Shown here: positions 45,133 to 54,079 of the stretch, one piece after another
Layout of the letters: each line of letters starts with the position of its first letter
How positions within the stretch are numbered: the first letter of the stretch is position 1
Assembly: GCF_003048835.2 (NCBI RefSeq)
Contig: NZ_CP060705.1
Span: 1,550,001 to 1,614,000, forward strand
Direction of reading: 5' to 3'
DNA: 64,000 nt
Source: Campylobacter concisus
Lineage (GTDB): Bacteria > Campylobacterota > Campylobacteria > Campylobacterales > Campylobacteraceae
Translations under genes and position numbers: made by a program
The notes under the pieces: model-generated
The model's input: only the letters and a program-made list of their open reading frames with translations
The model's database searches: none
What the model was told of the DNA's origin: nothing

Positions 45133-46584
45133 TTACTCAGTTGCAAGATCAAGGTAATAATCAAGCTGGTCGCGTCTGATGATACGTATGAGGTTTGTGC
45201 TGCCCTCTACGCCTGTTGGGTGGCCAGCTGTAACGAGATAGGTCTTGTCATGCTCGACGTATCCAGCGTCGTAAGCCTTTTTGATGACATTTGCAAGTAG
45301 GATATTTAGCTTTGTCTTTTCAAGCACGAGCGCTGGCGTCACACCCCAAGCAAGGGTAAGCATGTGAGCTGTCTGCTCGTCGTGTGCGATAGCGATGATG
45401 TCGATACTTGTGCGGTTTCTAGCTAGTTTTATGGCCGATTTGCCAGAGCCTGTGATAGAGAGTATCGCATTTGCCTTGATACGCACGGCTAGCGAAGCTG
45501 CGCTATTTGCAACCATGTCTGTCTCGTCAAAAAAGTCAAATTCGTCAAATTTATTATAAGGATAGATACTTTGCGTCTGGATGATCGTCTTACTCATCGC
45601 CTCTACGACTGCGACTGGGTTTTTGCCGATCGCACTCTCCTCGCTTAGCATAACTGCGTCAGTGCCGTCTAGCACGGCGTTTGCAACGTCACTGATCTCC
45701 GCTCTTGTAGCAGTTTCATGCTCAGCCATGCTTAGCATCATCTGAGTTGCTGTGATGACTGGCTTGCTGGCTGCATTTGCCTTTTTGATGATGAGCTTTT
45801 GTATGGTTGGGACCTTGTAAAATGGCACTTCTATGCCAAGATCACCACGAGCTACCATGATGCCATCGCTCTTTGCGATGATATCATCTATGTTTTCAAC
45901 CGCGTCAAATTTCTCGATCTTAGATAAGATAGCCGCTTTGGAGCCAAATTCTTTTAAGATATTTCTCGCTTTTATCACGTCATTTGCGTCTTGTACGAAG
46001 CTAATGGCGACGAAATTTACGCCATGTTTTGCGCCAAATTCCATATCTTCTTTATCTTTTGGCGTGATGATCTCGATACCAAGAGCGGTGTTTGGGAAAT
46101 TTACCCCTTTGTTTGAGTTTAAAATTCCGTCATTTTCGATGATGGTTTTTACCACATCTTTGCCCTCGCCTATAACTCTTGCTCTGATCGAGCCATCGTA
46201 GAGATAGACGTACTCGCCAGCCTTTAGCATAGGTAAAATTTGAGGCTGATTTAGGCTCACTCTATAAACACCCTTTTCGATCTTTTCGCCCACGATATCC
46301 TCTGCGTATATGCTAAGCTCGTCGCCAGCTTTTAAGTAAAATGGCTCGCTAAGCTTGCCAACTCTGATCTTTGGACCGCAGATATCTTGCAAGATGCCTA
46401 TGCGTTTGTTTAGTCTTTTTTCGATGTTTCTGATCTTGTCGATGTTTGATTTGTGGTATTCGTGTGTTCCGTGGCTAAAATTTAAACGAAAAACATTAAC
46501 ACCTGCTTTAACCATCGCTTCCATCGTCTCTTCGTTATCACTTGCTGGCCCTAAAGTCGCTACAATTTTCGTCTTTTTTATCAT
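45133..46584 (-). CDS. pyk: Pyruvate kinase
   Basis: A 483-residue pyruvate kinase (phosphoenolpyruvate + ADP to pyruvate + ATP). Signatures are KIVATLGPASDNEETM at the start, DICGPKIRVG, the catalytic-lysine region AAILSKIEKFDAVEN, and MVARGDLGIEVP followed by ATQMMLSM. It is monocistronic with its own -10 element, divergent from the TRAP protein gene. Confidence 0.97.
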   Translation of the reverse strand: MIKKTKIVATLGPASDNEETMEAMVKAGVNVFRLNFSHGTHEYHKSNIDKIRNIEKRLNKRIGILQDICGPKIRVGKLSEPFYLKAGDELSIYAEDIVGEKIEKGVYRVSLNQPQILPMLKAGEYVYLYDGSIRARVIGEGKDVVKTIIENDGILNSNKGVNFPNTALGIEIITPKDKEDMEFGAKHGVNFVAISFVQDANDVIKARNILKEFGSKAAILSKIEKFDAVENIDDIIAKSDGIMVARGDLGIEVPFYKVPTIQKLIIKKANAASKPVITATQMMLSMAEHETATRAEISDVANAVLDGTDAVMLSEESAIGKNPVAVVEAMSKTIIQTQSIYPYNKFDEFDFFDETDMVANSAASLAVRIKANAILSITGSGKSAIKLARNRTSIDIIAIAHDEQTAHMLTLAWGVTPALVLEKTKLNILLANVIKKAYDAGYVEHDKTYLVTAGHPTGVEGSTNLIRIIRRDQLDYYLDLATE

Positions 46585-46612
46585 TTTTATGCCCTGTAAT
46601 TTGATTTTTGCG

Positions 46613-46618
46613 ATTATA
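46613..46618 (-). promoter_or_regulatory. Probable -10 element for pyk
   Basis: On the minus strand GTTATAATCGC, 29 bases upstream of the pyk ATG. Confidence 0.55.
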
Positions 46619-46645
46619 ACACATTTTAATAATGTAAATTTTTTG

Positions 46646-46651
46646 TATAAT
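46646..46651 (+). promoter_or_regulatory. Probable -10 element for the TRAP solute-binding gene
   Basis: TTTTTTGTATAAT, an extended -10, 26 bases before the ATG at 46677. Confidence 0.6.
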
Positions 46652-46676
46652 ATGCAAAATTTTTAAAGGAGAGAGT

Positions 46677-47738
46677 ATGAATAAATTTTTATTAGCGTCT
46701 CTTGGCCTAGCAGCTCTTGCTTGCGCTGCCATGGGAGATGACAAAGTCTATAAGCTCAAGCTTGCAACCTCATGGGAGAGCACTATGCCAGTGCTTGGTG
46801 ACGTGCCAAAAGAGTTAAAAGAGAAGGTCGAAAAGATGAGTAACGGCCGCATCGAGATCAGGATCGACTACCCGTCAAAGCACAAGTCACCTTTTGCGAT
46901 GCTTGACTTTGCAAAGAGCGGTCAGTACGACATCGGCTACACAGCTAGCTACTACTACAAGGGCAAAGATCCTAAGACTATGTTCTTTACAGCGACACCA
47001 TTTATGATGAATACCGACGAGCAAACAGCTTGGTATGAATTTGGCGGCGGCAAAGAGCTAGAGGCGAAAGTTTTTGACCCATATAACATCAAAATTTTTA
47101 GAGCTGGCAACACTGGCATGCAAATGGGCGGCTGGTTTAAAAAAGAGATCAAGTCAGTTGATGATATCAAAGGCTTAAAGATAAGAATTCCAGGCTTTGG
47201 CGGTGAAATTTACGCTAAACTTGGTGCAAATATCAACACTATCCCAACTGGCGAGCTATACATGGCACTTGAGATGGGCACGATCGATGCAGTCGAGTGG
47301 GTTAGCCCAGCTTACGATATGGCGCTTGGCTTTCACAAAGTGGCAAAATACTACTACACAGGCTGGCAAGAGCCAGATGGCGAAACTCAGTTTTTCTTCA
47401 ACAAAAATGCGTATGAAAAACTTCCAGATGATCTAAAAGCTATCTTTGAAGCGGCTGCTGCTGAGGTGGCAAGAGATGTGAATACTAAGGTATTTTACGC
47501 AAACGTAGAGTACTGGGACAAGATGAAGGCTGAGTATCCAGACATCCAAGTAAAATCTTTCCCACCAGAGGTCATCGCAGCTCTTAAAAAGGCTACAAAT
47601 GAGCTACTTGATGAAGAGAGCGCGAAAGATCCACTATTTAAAGAGATCGTCGAGTCTCAAAGAGCTTTCCTTAAAAAAGCAAGAGAGTGGACTAAAATTT
47701 CTGACTACGCTTACATTAAAACAAACGAAGAGAAATAA
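46677..47738 (+). CDS. dctP: TRAP transporter solute-binding protein (DctP family)
   Basis: A 353-residue periplasmic binding protein. A signal peptide spans residues 1-20 (LLASLGLAALACAAMG), and the mature part has DctP signatures: LKLATSWESTMP, GLKIRIPGFGGEIYAKLGA (with the conserved Arg that binds the substrate carboxylate), IPTGELYMALEMGTIDAVEW and ATPFMM. Ligands of this family are organic acids. The membrane subunits dctQ and dctM are not next to it: the gene ends at a strong terminator and a toxin-immunity locus follows. The ATG follows AAAGGAGAGAGT. Confidence 0.92.
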   Translation: MNKFLLASLGLAALACAAMGDDKVYKLKLATSWESTMPVLGDVPKELKEKVEKMSNGRIEIRIDYPSKHKSPFAMLDFAKSGQYDIGYTASYYYKGKDPKTMFFTATPFMMNTDEQTAWYEFGGGKELEAKVFDPYNIKIFRAGNTGMQMGGWFKKEIKSVDDIKGLKIRIPGFGGEIYAKLGANINTIPTGELYMALEMGTIDAVEWVSPAYDMALGFHKVAKYYYTGWQEPDGETQFFFNKNAYEKLPDDLKAIFEAAAAEVARDVNTKVFYANVEYWDKMKAEYPDIQVKSFPPEVIAALKKATNELLDEESAKDPLFKEIVESQRAFLKKAREWTKISDYAYIKTNEEK

Positions 47739-47742
47739 CCAC

Positions 47743-47766
47743 AGCAGGGAGCTCTCCCTGCTTTTT
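47743..47766 (+). terminator. Rho-independent terminator of dctP
   Basis: AGCAGGGAG pairs with CTCCCTGCT across CT and is followed by TTTT, five bases after the stop. It isolates dctP from the effector locus. Confidence 0.9.
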
Positions 47767-47854
47767 AAAATTTAAAACCACCACAAAAACTAATCACAAT
47801 AAGACTTTAAAGCAAAAGATAAGACAATAGTGAAAATTTCATAGGGAAAAAGAG

Positions 47855-48604
47855 ATGAAAAAAGTCAAATTTATAGTTTTTATCTGCTTGTTTATACTGC
47901 TACCACTTGCTTATTTTAATGGCTTTATAAGAATTTCTGATCTAACTAGCGAACAAGAGAGCATTGCTAAGAAGTATGGTGGTGTTTATGTATTTGATGA
48001 GAAGTTAGAGAAGGAGATAGATAAGAGAGAGGAAGAGATAAAAGAGTTAAGAGATTGTTATACCACCAAAACAATAAACGAGTGTGAGCTTATTGTCAAA
48101 AAACAGGTTACCACTGATGGATATTTTTTAAACAAAGTTTGGAACAATAATAAAGAAAAATTTAGGCAAAGATATAATACTGAGAGCGATAGTGAAGCAC
48201 AAGATAAATTTATAAAAGATACTGCAAATCAACAATCAACGCCTATTCAGACATTATCTAATGGTAAAAAGTATTATGTAACCACAAGAGATTATGGAAA
48301 TGATTTTAAAAAACAAGCTTGGATGCCTAGAGAATACTCTGAAAAAATAAACGAATTTATTGGAAAAGAAAATTTAGAAAAGATTAAACCAAGTAAGCTT
48401 TTATCTTATTTTTATGCAGATAATGACAATGGCGATATAGTGCCTATTGTTGTATCTGTATATTACAATGTGCCAACGATAGTATTTGGACTATATGGAG
48501 ATGAAGCAAGTGGGATAAAATTTTCTAAAACAATAATAAATGATGTAGGTGGAGATGATTACTTTTACCTAATAGATAACAAATTTCAAAAGATAAATAA
48601 ATAG
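47855..48604 (+). CDS. Putative immunity protein, paralogue 1 (membrane-anchored)
   Basis: A 249-residue protein with a single N-terminal hydrophobic anchor (residues 5-23) and a probably periplasmic body. Its first ~60 residues and last ~40 (FGLYGDEASGIKF, IDNKFQKINK) almost match the protein at 48865, while the middle is unrelated and contains two cysteines (RDCYTTKTINECEL). It is followed after 10 bases by a truncated copy of the lipase effector. This layout, variable paralogues each in front of an effector piece, suggests an immunity protein. It is AT-rich compared with dctP and moeA. Function is inferred from context only. Confidence 0.65.
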   Translation: MKKVKFIVFICLFILLPLAYFNGFIRISDLTSEQESIAKKYGGVYVFDEKLEKEIDKREEEIKELRDCYTTKTINECELIVKKQVTTDGYFLNKVWNNNKEKFRQRYNTESDSEAQDKFIKDTANQQSTPIQTLSNGKKYYVTTRDYGNDFKKQAWMPREYSEKINEFIGKENLEKIKPSKLLSYFYADNDNGDIVPIVVSVYYNVPTIVFGLYGDEASGIKFSKTIINDVGGDDYFYLIDNKFQKINK

Positions 48605-48614
48605 GAATAAGTAT

Positions 48615-48797
48615 ATGAATACTCTTAAAAATTTAACAAATAAAGAGATGGTAAATAAGATAAAAGACTATGCTGATATAGCTGATGTTAGTTATGCTTT
48701 TTTTGAGTATATAGATGAGAATGAAATTTGGAGTGTGTCTGATAAATTTTATAATCAACAAACCTCAACTAAGCATAATAAATTAATAATATTATAA
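48615..48797 (+). pseudogene. Truncated 5' fragment of the lipase effector gene
   Basis: A 60-codon frame starting behind AATAGGAATAAGTAT. Residues 1-45 match the N-terminus of the intact effector at 49509 with few changes (MNTLKNLTNK, KIKDYADIADV, FFEYIDENEIWS). After DKF the sequence diverges (YNQQTSTKHNKLIIL) and stops. It is the leftover of an effector copy displaced by recombination, or a short peptide that happens to be kept. The same order immunity-effector appears twice in a row. Confidence 0.8.
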
Positions 48798-48864
48798 ATA
48801 TAATCACAATAAAATTAAAAGAAATTTTCTATCTTGTATAGTTTTAAATTTAAAAGGATTTATG

Positions 48865-49512
48865 ATGAAAAAAGTCAAATTTATAGTTTTTATCTGCTTA
48901 TTTATACTACTGCCACTTGCTTATTTTAATGGCTTTATAAGAATTTCTGATCTAACTAGCGAGCAAGAGAGCATTGCTAAGAAATATGGTGGTGTTTATG
49001 TATTTGATGAGAAGCTGGAGAGGGAGATAGATAAGAGAGAAGGTGAGAGGAATAAAGTTAATAAAGAAATACTAAAAGAAGTCTCAAATATACAAGACAA
49101 AGAAGAACAAAACAAACAACTAAGGTTACTACTACAAGAGAGATTTTATGATAATCCTAAACTAGAAAGGGTTTTATCTAATGGCAAAAGATATTACTCC
49201 AGAAAAGACAATATAAAAATAGATAACTATAAAATTTTAAATAACTATGAAGAAAAACTAAAAGAATTTATGGGCAAAGATTACGATCAATATGAAAACT
49301 ATCTAAGTATAAATTTAGGATATTTCTATATAGACAATGACACTATTGTGCCTATAAGTATAGGAATTTCTACACTTTATACAGAAGTTATATTTGGACT
49401 ATATGGAGATGAAGCAAGTGGAATAAAATTTACTAAAGAAAACACTCAAAGACTAATTGGAGATAATAAATTTTACTTCATAGACAACAAATTTCAAAAG
49501 ATAAATAAATGA
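48865..49512 (+). CDS. Putative immunity protein, paralogue 2 (membrane-anchored)
   Basis: A 215-residue paralogue of the protein at 47855 with the same N-terminal anchor and C-terminal block (FGLYGDEASGIKFTKEN, IDNKFQKINK) but a different central region rich in K, E and N. I start at the second of two adjacent ATGs (48865), matching the start of the paralogue and better spaced from AAAGGA. Its stop overlaps the effector start (ATGA), so it is made together with the toxin, as expected for a cognate immunity protein. No Cys lipobox is present. Confidence 0.68.
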   Translation: MKKVKFIVFICLFILLPLAYFNGFIRISDLTSEQESIAKKYGGVYVFDEKLEREIDKREGERNKVNKEILKEVSNIQDKEEQNKQLRLLLQERFYDNPKLERVLSNGKRYYSRKDNIKIDNYKILNNYEEKLKEFMGKDYDQYENYLSINLGYFYIDNDTIVPISIGISTLYTEVIFGLYGDEASGIKFTKENTQRLIGDNKFYFIDNKFQKINK

Positions 49513-52500
49513 ACACTCTTAAAAATTTAACAAATAAAGATATGGTAAATAAGATAAAAGACTATGCTGATATAGCCGATGTTGCTTATGCGTTTTTTGA
49601 ATACATAGACGAGAATGAAATTTGGAGTTTTTCGGATAAATTTCATAATGAGAGAATTTTAAAAAAACCTAACCCTAGATGGGATTATGCCGATGGGATA
49701 AACTGGAAAAGTGAAATTACAAAAGATAATGAAACCATTCTATCGAAAAATAACAAAAGAGAAATAGGGCAACCTACTGCCTACGCTCTTTGCGTCGAAG
49801 CTAGATTTATGCAGGATTTAAAAATATTTAAACCGAGCGAACTTAAAAAACCAAACCCTAAACCACAAAAAATAGACAACAGTATCCACTCATTTATAGA
49901 TGTTGATGAAACAACAAAAGAACAAATGCTGTTCTACACAATAGACAATCTCTCCAAACGTACCAAAAATTTCACATCAAGATTTAAACTTCTAAAACAT
50001 CAAAAAAATGATAATGAAGGTTTTAGTGCCACGCTTTTTGAAGATACAAATGATAACAACAAAAAAATACTAGCTTTTAGAGGCACTGAGATCACTCCAG
50101 AGGACTTATATGCAGATGTTCAGTTAACAACTAACCGCATAACAAACCAGGCAACCTCTTTAATATATTTTTTTATGGATAATGTGATACCTATCTTAAA
50201 AGAAGGTGAAAAGATAAACATTTGTGGTCACTCTCTTGGTGGATATCTAACTCAGGTATGTGCCTTTACCTTTGCTGAATATATAGATGAAATTTATACA
50301 TTTAATTCACCTGGATTATTAAGCAAGCTCAATATCGAAGAAGGTCTTTCTAGCCAAATATTTATAATAAGCCAAGCATTAAGAGATCCCTCTCTTGATG
50401 CTAGAATCAGAACTAATATAAATTATAAAAAAACGCTTTACTTGAATATGTATTCTGCAAACGAAGACCACACCTACCTACCAGCACTTTTAAATTTTAA
50501 CAACATATACCACATGAAAACAGACAATGATAGCCTAGCTTTTAATAATAAACTCTATGAGAACGCTATACAAGACCTTGGGGTTGATATAAATGGCAAT
50601 GAAGTGCTAATAAATATAGGCAACGTAGATGCGATACTAAAAACAAATGTAAGTATGAGCTCGCACTTTCTTACCTATACGGCTACTACACTATACTTTT
50701 TCTCATATCTTTTAAATGAAAAAGATAATGACGAAAAGACAAAAAATGTAAGCCTAAAGGGTACGTTTTTATATCTAAATGAATTTATGGAGCAAAACTA
50801 TAAGCTTATATTTGATCTTGATACAAATTTATTAATAGAATATAAAAACAAAACATCCTATATAGATAACAAAGCTACACTTCCACCTCTTTTATATAAC
50901 AAAAACAAAAATTGGATGTTGCTTATACTAATAAATAACATAAAACACGACTTCAAGATATTAAATCACAATTTAGAAGACGAGCAAGAAGCTTTAATAA
51001 TAGAAGATATATTTGAGCTTAGTGAAGAGAAGCGATATACAAAGATAATAAGCAAAGATGAAGTTGAGAAATTTAAAGAAGGTGGTTGTGAAACTATAGA
51101 AGATCAAAGGGCTATGCATAAGTGCAGGACATATAAGGTAGTAGATGAGAGCTCTAGTGATATCACTACCACTAAGGCTGATGCTAGCAAGCTCTACACC
51201 TATGCGTCAAATTTCACAAGATCGCTTTCATCACAAGACAACAAAGCATATTTTATGAAAAAATCAGAGCAGACCTACTCTCTTTTATTTGACAAAGGCA
51301 CGCAGAGTGGCTCTATAAATTTATATGATGTAAAAGATAGAGGCGAGATAAAATTTGGCTTTTTATCAGCTAGCTCTAGCGTATATGTGGATAAAGATAA
51401 AGAGAGTTTAGCCATATTTACAAAAGATAAGGACATAGTGGATATTGAGAGGATATATGACAAGATAAGAGATAAATTTGATATAGATAGTCTAGAAAAC
51501 TACAAGGTCGATCTTTTCTTAAACGCCACACTTCTAAAAGGTGCAAATGAAGCTAAAGACTATAAATTTGGCTTTACAAATTTCAAAGATGAAAAAGAGC
51601 ATGATCTATATGAAAACAAAGATGAGCAAAAGCCATTTTACTACTTTAGCCCAAGAGATGATGAAAGCTCTAAAGGCTCTCTTGATATCACAAACAAAAA
51701 CACAAGCATAAGAGTGCTTGGCTATGATATAGATATGGGTAGCTTGGATGTAAAGCTAAAAAGAGCTAACAATGATGAGAAAAAAGAGAGCCAAATGCAA
51801 AACAAAGAGGTGCTAGATCATCAAAGCTTGCCTTTGGGTGCAGTAGCTACAAATTTCACCGCTCACCCAGTCATAGAAGATGATATCATCACTTGCCCGC
51901 ATGGTGGCAGAGTGGTGCTAAAAAGCAAAGCTGGCAAGAGTATCAAATCTCAGGATATAGCGCTTATACTAGGTCGAGACTTCCTTGGCTCGCCGATAGT
52001 TGGCTGCTCGGCAAATTCGCCATGCACCTGCGTAGCACACGTGCCAAAGAGCGCCCTAAGTGCCAAAAGAGTAAATGAAGACTACGCTCTCATGCAAGAC
52101 CTAGTCCATCACTGCTTAAGCGATAGAAACTGCACGCTATCCATAGCCAAAAAGTCAAATTTGCTAAATTTTGAAGGGATAAAATACCTTGATGGCAGCA
52201 GCAACGAGGTAGCTCCAAAAGAGGTGCAGATCACGCAAAATCCAAGGCTAAGGTTTTTCATGAAGAGTGCTGCATCGCAAAGAGATAACATGCACGTCGC
52301 CATATACTCCATAAATGGCACCGAGTACAAAGAGCCAAACGGAGCTGACGAGATCGTGCTAAAAGAGAGCGACGCAAAAGATGTTAGCGACAAGGCACTT
52401 TTAAAGCTACTAAATGAAAATTTCAAAACAACCAGCCAAAGAAAATATGAATTTAAAGAGTACTCTTTCAAATACGGCGCCGATGTTTTTAGGCTAAATT

Positions 52501-52703
52501 TCATCAAGCCAGAGTATAAGAGCAAGCACGGCGTAAACGGCTACTACGAAAGACTGAGCGAATACGAAAACGACGTTAGAAATTTGATCTTTCTAACGCC
52601 AAATCAAACAAAAGATATCACTATAAAAATAGCCAAAGGGCTAGACGCTAAGATAGAAAAAGACGCCGAGATAACCGACGTCGTAGTGCTTCAAGGGCTA
52701 TAA
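49509..52703 (+). CDS. Lipase-type T6SS effector with PAAR-like C-terminal domain
   Basis: A 1064-residue protein. The N-terminal part has an alpha/beta-hydrolase lipase core: FRGTE at 190-194, nucleophile Ser242 in GHSLGG (240-245), FNSPG, and candidates for the rest of the triad at Asp320 (ANEDHTYLP) and His386. The C-terminal part carries a PAAR-like/DUF4280-type pattern, CPHGG at 796-800 then LGRDFLGSPIVGCSANSPCTCVAHV, which caps VgrG spikes in type VI secretion. It is therefore probably a secreted phospholipase toxin. The first ~450 codons are clearly more AT-rich than the last 350, suggesting a mosaic. No T6SS structural genes are in the window. Confidence 0.82.
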   Translation: MNTLKNLTNKDMVNKIKDYADIADVAYAFFEYIDENEIWSFSDKFHNERILKKPNPRWDYADGINWKSEITKDNETILSKNNKREIGQPTAYALCVEARFMQDLKIFKPSELKKPNPKPQKIDNSIHSFIDVDETTKEQMLFYTIDNLSKRTKNFTSRFKLLKHQKNDNEGFSATLFEDTNDNNKKILAFRGTEITPEDLYADVQLTTNRITNQATSLIYFFMDNVIPILKEGEKINICGHSLGGYLTQVCAFTFAEYIDEIYTFNSPGLLSKLNIEEGLSSQIFIISQALRDPSLDARIRTNINYKKTLYLNMYSANEDHTYLPALLNFNNIYHMKTDNDSLAFNNKLYENAIQDLGVDINGNEVLINIGNVDAILKTNVSMSSHFLTYTATTLYFFSYLLNEKDNDEKTKNVSLKGTFLYLNEFMEQNYKLIFDLDTNLLIEYKNKTSYIDNKATLPPLLYNKNKNWMLLILINNIKHDFKILNHNLEDEQEALIIEDIFELSEEKRYTKIISKDEVEKFKEGGCETIEDQRAMHKCRTYKVVDESSSDITTTKADASKLYTYASNFTRSLSSQDNKAYFMKKSEQTYSLLFDKGTQSGSINLYDVKDRGEIKFGFLSASSSVYVDKDKESLAIFTKDKDIVDIERIYDKIRDKFDIDSLENYKVDLFLNATLLKGANEAKDYKFGFTNFKDEKEHDLYENKDEQKPFYYFSPRDDESSKGSLDITNKNTSIRVLGYDIDMGSLDVKLKRANNDEKKESQMQNKEVLDHQSLPLGAVATNFTAHPVIEDDIITCPHGGRVVLKSKAGKSIKSQDIALILGRDFLGSPIVGCSANSPCTCVAHVPKSALSAKRVNEDYALMQDLVHHCLSDRNCTLSIAKKSNLLNFEGIKYLDGSSNEVAPKEVQITQNPRLRFFMKSAASQRDNMHVAIYSINGTEYKEPNGADEIVLKESDAKDVSDKALLKLLNENFKTTSQRKYEFKEYSFKYGADVFRLNFIKPEYKSKHGVNGYYERLSEYENDVRNLIFLTPNQTKDITIKIAKGLDAKIEKDAEITDVVVLQGL

Positions 52704-52730
52704 ATTTGCCAAAGCAACTCTAGCAAATTT
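52702..52730. terminator. Hairpin between the effector and moeA
   Basis: AAATTTGC pairs with GCAAATTT across 13 bases, between convergent stops. A modest bidirectional terminator. Confidence 0.5.
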
Positions 52731-52744
52731 AAATTTCACCCACT

Positions 52745-53947
52745 TTAGCAAGGCATCTTTAAAACTTCTACCACTTCACCTTTTGCGATAAATTCTGTCT
52801 CTTTTGGGATGATAAGCAGTGCAGCTTCGTTTGTTAGGTTATTTACGATCGCTGAGCTGCCTAGCTTTTTACCGTTTAAATTTACGAAAATTTTGCCATC
52901 TCTGTTTTCTAAATTTACCGCTGTAAATTCCAAAAATGGCGAGCGTTTTTTGTAGTCTTCGTCCATTATCGCCGTGATCTTTGGCTCTTCTTGGCTAAAC
53001 CAAGTGTTTATAAGCACTCTTACATAAAGCACGCACATAACCATCGCCGAGTACGGAAATCCCGGCAGCGCAAAGATGTATTTGTCGCCTGATTTTGCCA
53101 CTCTGATATGGCGGCCTGGTTTTATCGCAGCGCCCTCGATGATGAGACTAAAATTTTCATTTAAAGCGCCCTTTACAAAGTCATAGTCTCCCATGCTGAT
53201 GCCACCAGTAGTCACCAAGATATCGGCTGATTTTAGCGCGTTTATGATCGCTTTTTCGACAAGCTCGGCCTTATCTCTTACGATCTCACAAAGGATCGGC
53301 TCCGCGCCCATTTTACGTATCTGCATAGCGATACCTACGTGGTTTGAGCTGTGAATTTGCGCTGGACTATCAAGCGGTTCGCCAAGGTCTTTTATCTCGC
53401 TGCCAGTTGCTAGTATCGCCACTCTTGGGCGGACAAAGACGCTTACGTGAAAGACGCCAAGCTCGGCAAGAAGCGCAATCTCAGAGTATGTTAGACGTGT
53501 GCCTTTTTTTATTAAAATTTCGCCTTTTTTGTAGCTCTCGCCCACTGCTCGCACGGCAAAGCCCTTTGGCACGCTCTTTTTGATGATTATTTTTGAGCCG
53601 CTAACCTCGACATTTTCAACCGGCACAAGAGTGTCAGTACCTTCGCTCATTAGCGAGCCAGTGAAGGTTTTGACGCATTTGCCACCCTCTACATGTAGCC
53701 CTTTGTCGCTACCTGCTGGCAGATCTGTGATGAGCTCAAGCTCGCTTAGGCCCTCTTTAAAGGCAAAAGCGTAACCATCCATCGCCGAAACTGGCTTTGC
53801 TGGGTAGTTTTCAGTAGCTGTGACATCATAGGCGATATTTCTATCAAGCGCATCTGTGATGGCTACTTTTTCAACCTTTTCCCACGCATTTATCGTGTCT
53901 TTTAGAATTTTCAGGCTATCTGCATAGCTCATAAAGTCTTTCATCAT
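52745..53947 (-). CDS. moeA: Molybdopterin molybdenumtransferase MoeA
   Basis: A 400-residue enzyme that inserts molybdate into adenylylated molybdopterin. Signatures: PAKPVSAMDGYAF, TGSLMSEGTDTLVPVENV, the MoCF-domain motif ATGSEI, and VTTGGISMGDYDFVKGAL. Two adjacent ATGs (53947 and 53944) are possible starts behind AAAGGATAA; the second has better spacing. It is divergent from yedE. Confidence 0.95.
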   Translation of the reverse strand: MMKDFMSYADSLKILKDTINAWEKVEKVAITDALDRNIAYDVTATENYPAKPVSAMDGYAFAFKEGLSELELITDLPAGSDKGLHVEGGKCVKTFTGSLMSEGTDTLVPVENVEVSGSKIIIKKSVPKGFAVRAVGESYKKGEILIKKGTRLTYSEIALLAELGVFHVSVFVRPRVAILATGSEIKDLGEPLDSPAQIHSSNHVGIAMQIRKMGAEPILCEIVRDKAELVEKAIINALKSADILVTTGGISMGDYDFVKGALNENFSLIIEGAAIKPGRHIRVAKSGDKYIFALPGFPYSAMVMCVLYVRVLINTWFSQEEPKITAIMDEDYKKRSPFLEFTAVNLENRDGKIFVNLNGKKLGSSAIVNNLTNEAALLIIPKETEFIAKGEVVEVLKMPC

Positions 53948-54079
53948 TTATCCTTTTTATGAAATTGTTGCATATTTTAGCCACTTTGCTCTTAAAAAAA
54001 TTAATCTTTGTTTTATTTAATGATTATTAAAATGTCGTTTAAGAAACCGGTCTGGTTTTACTTTTACACAGGAATTTAC

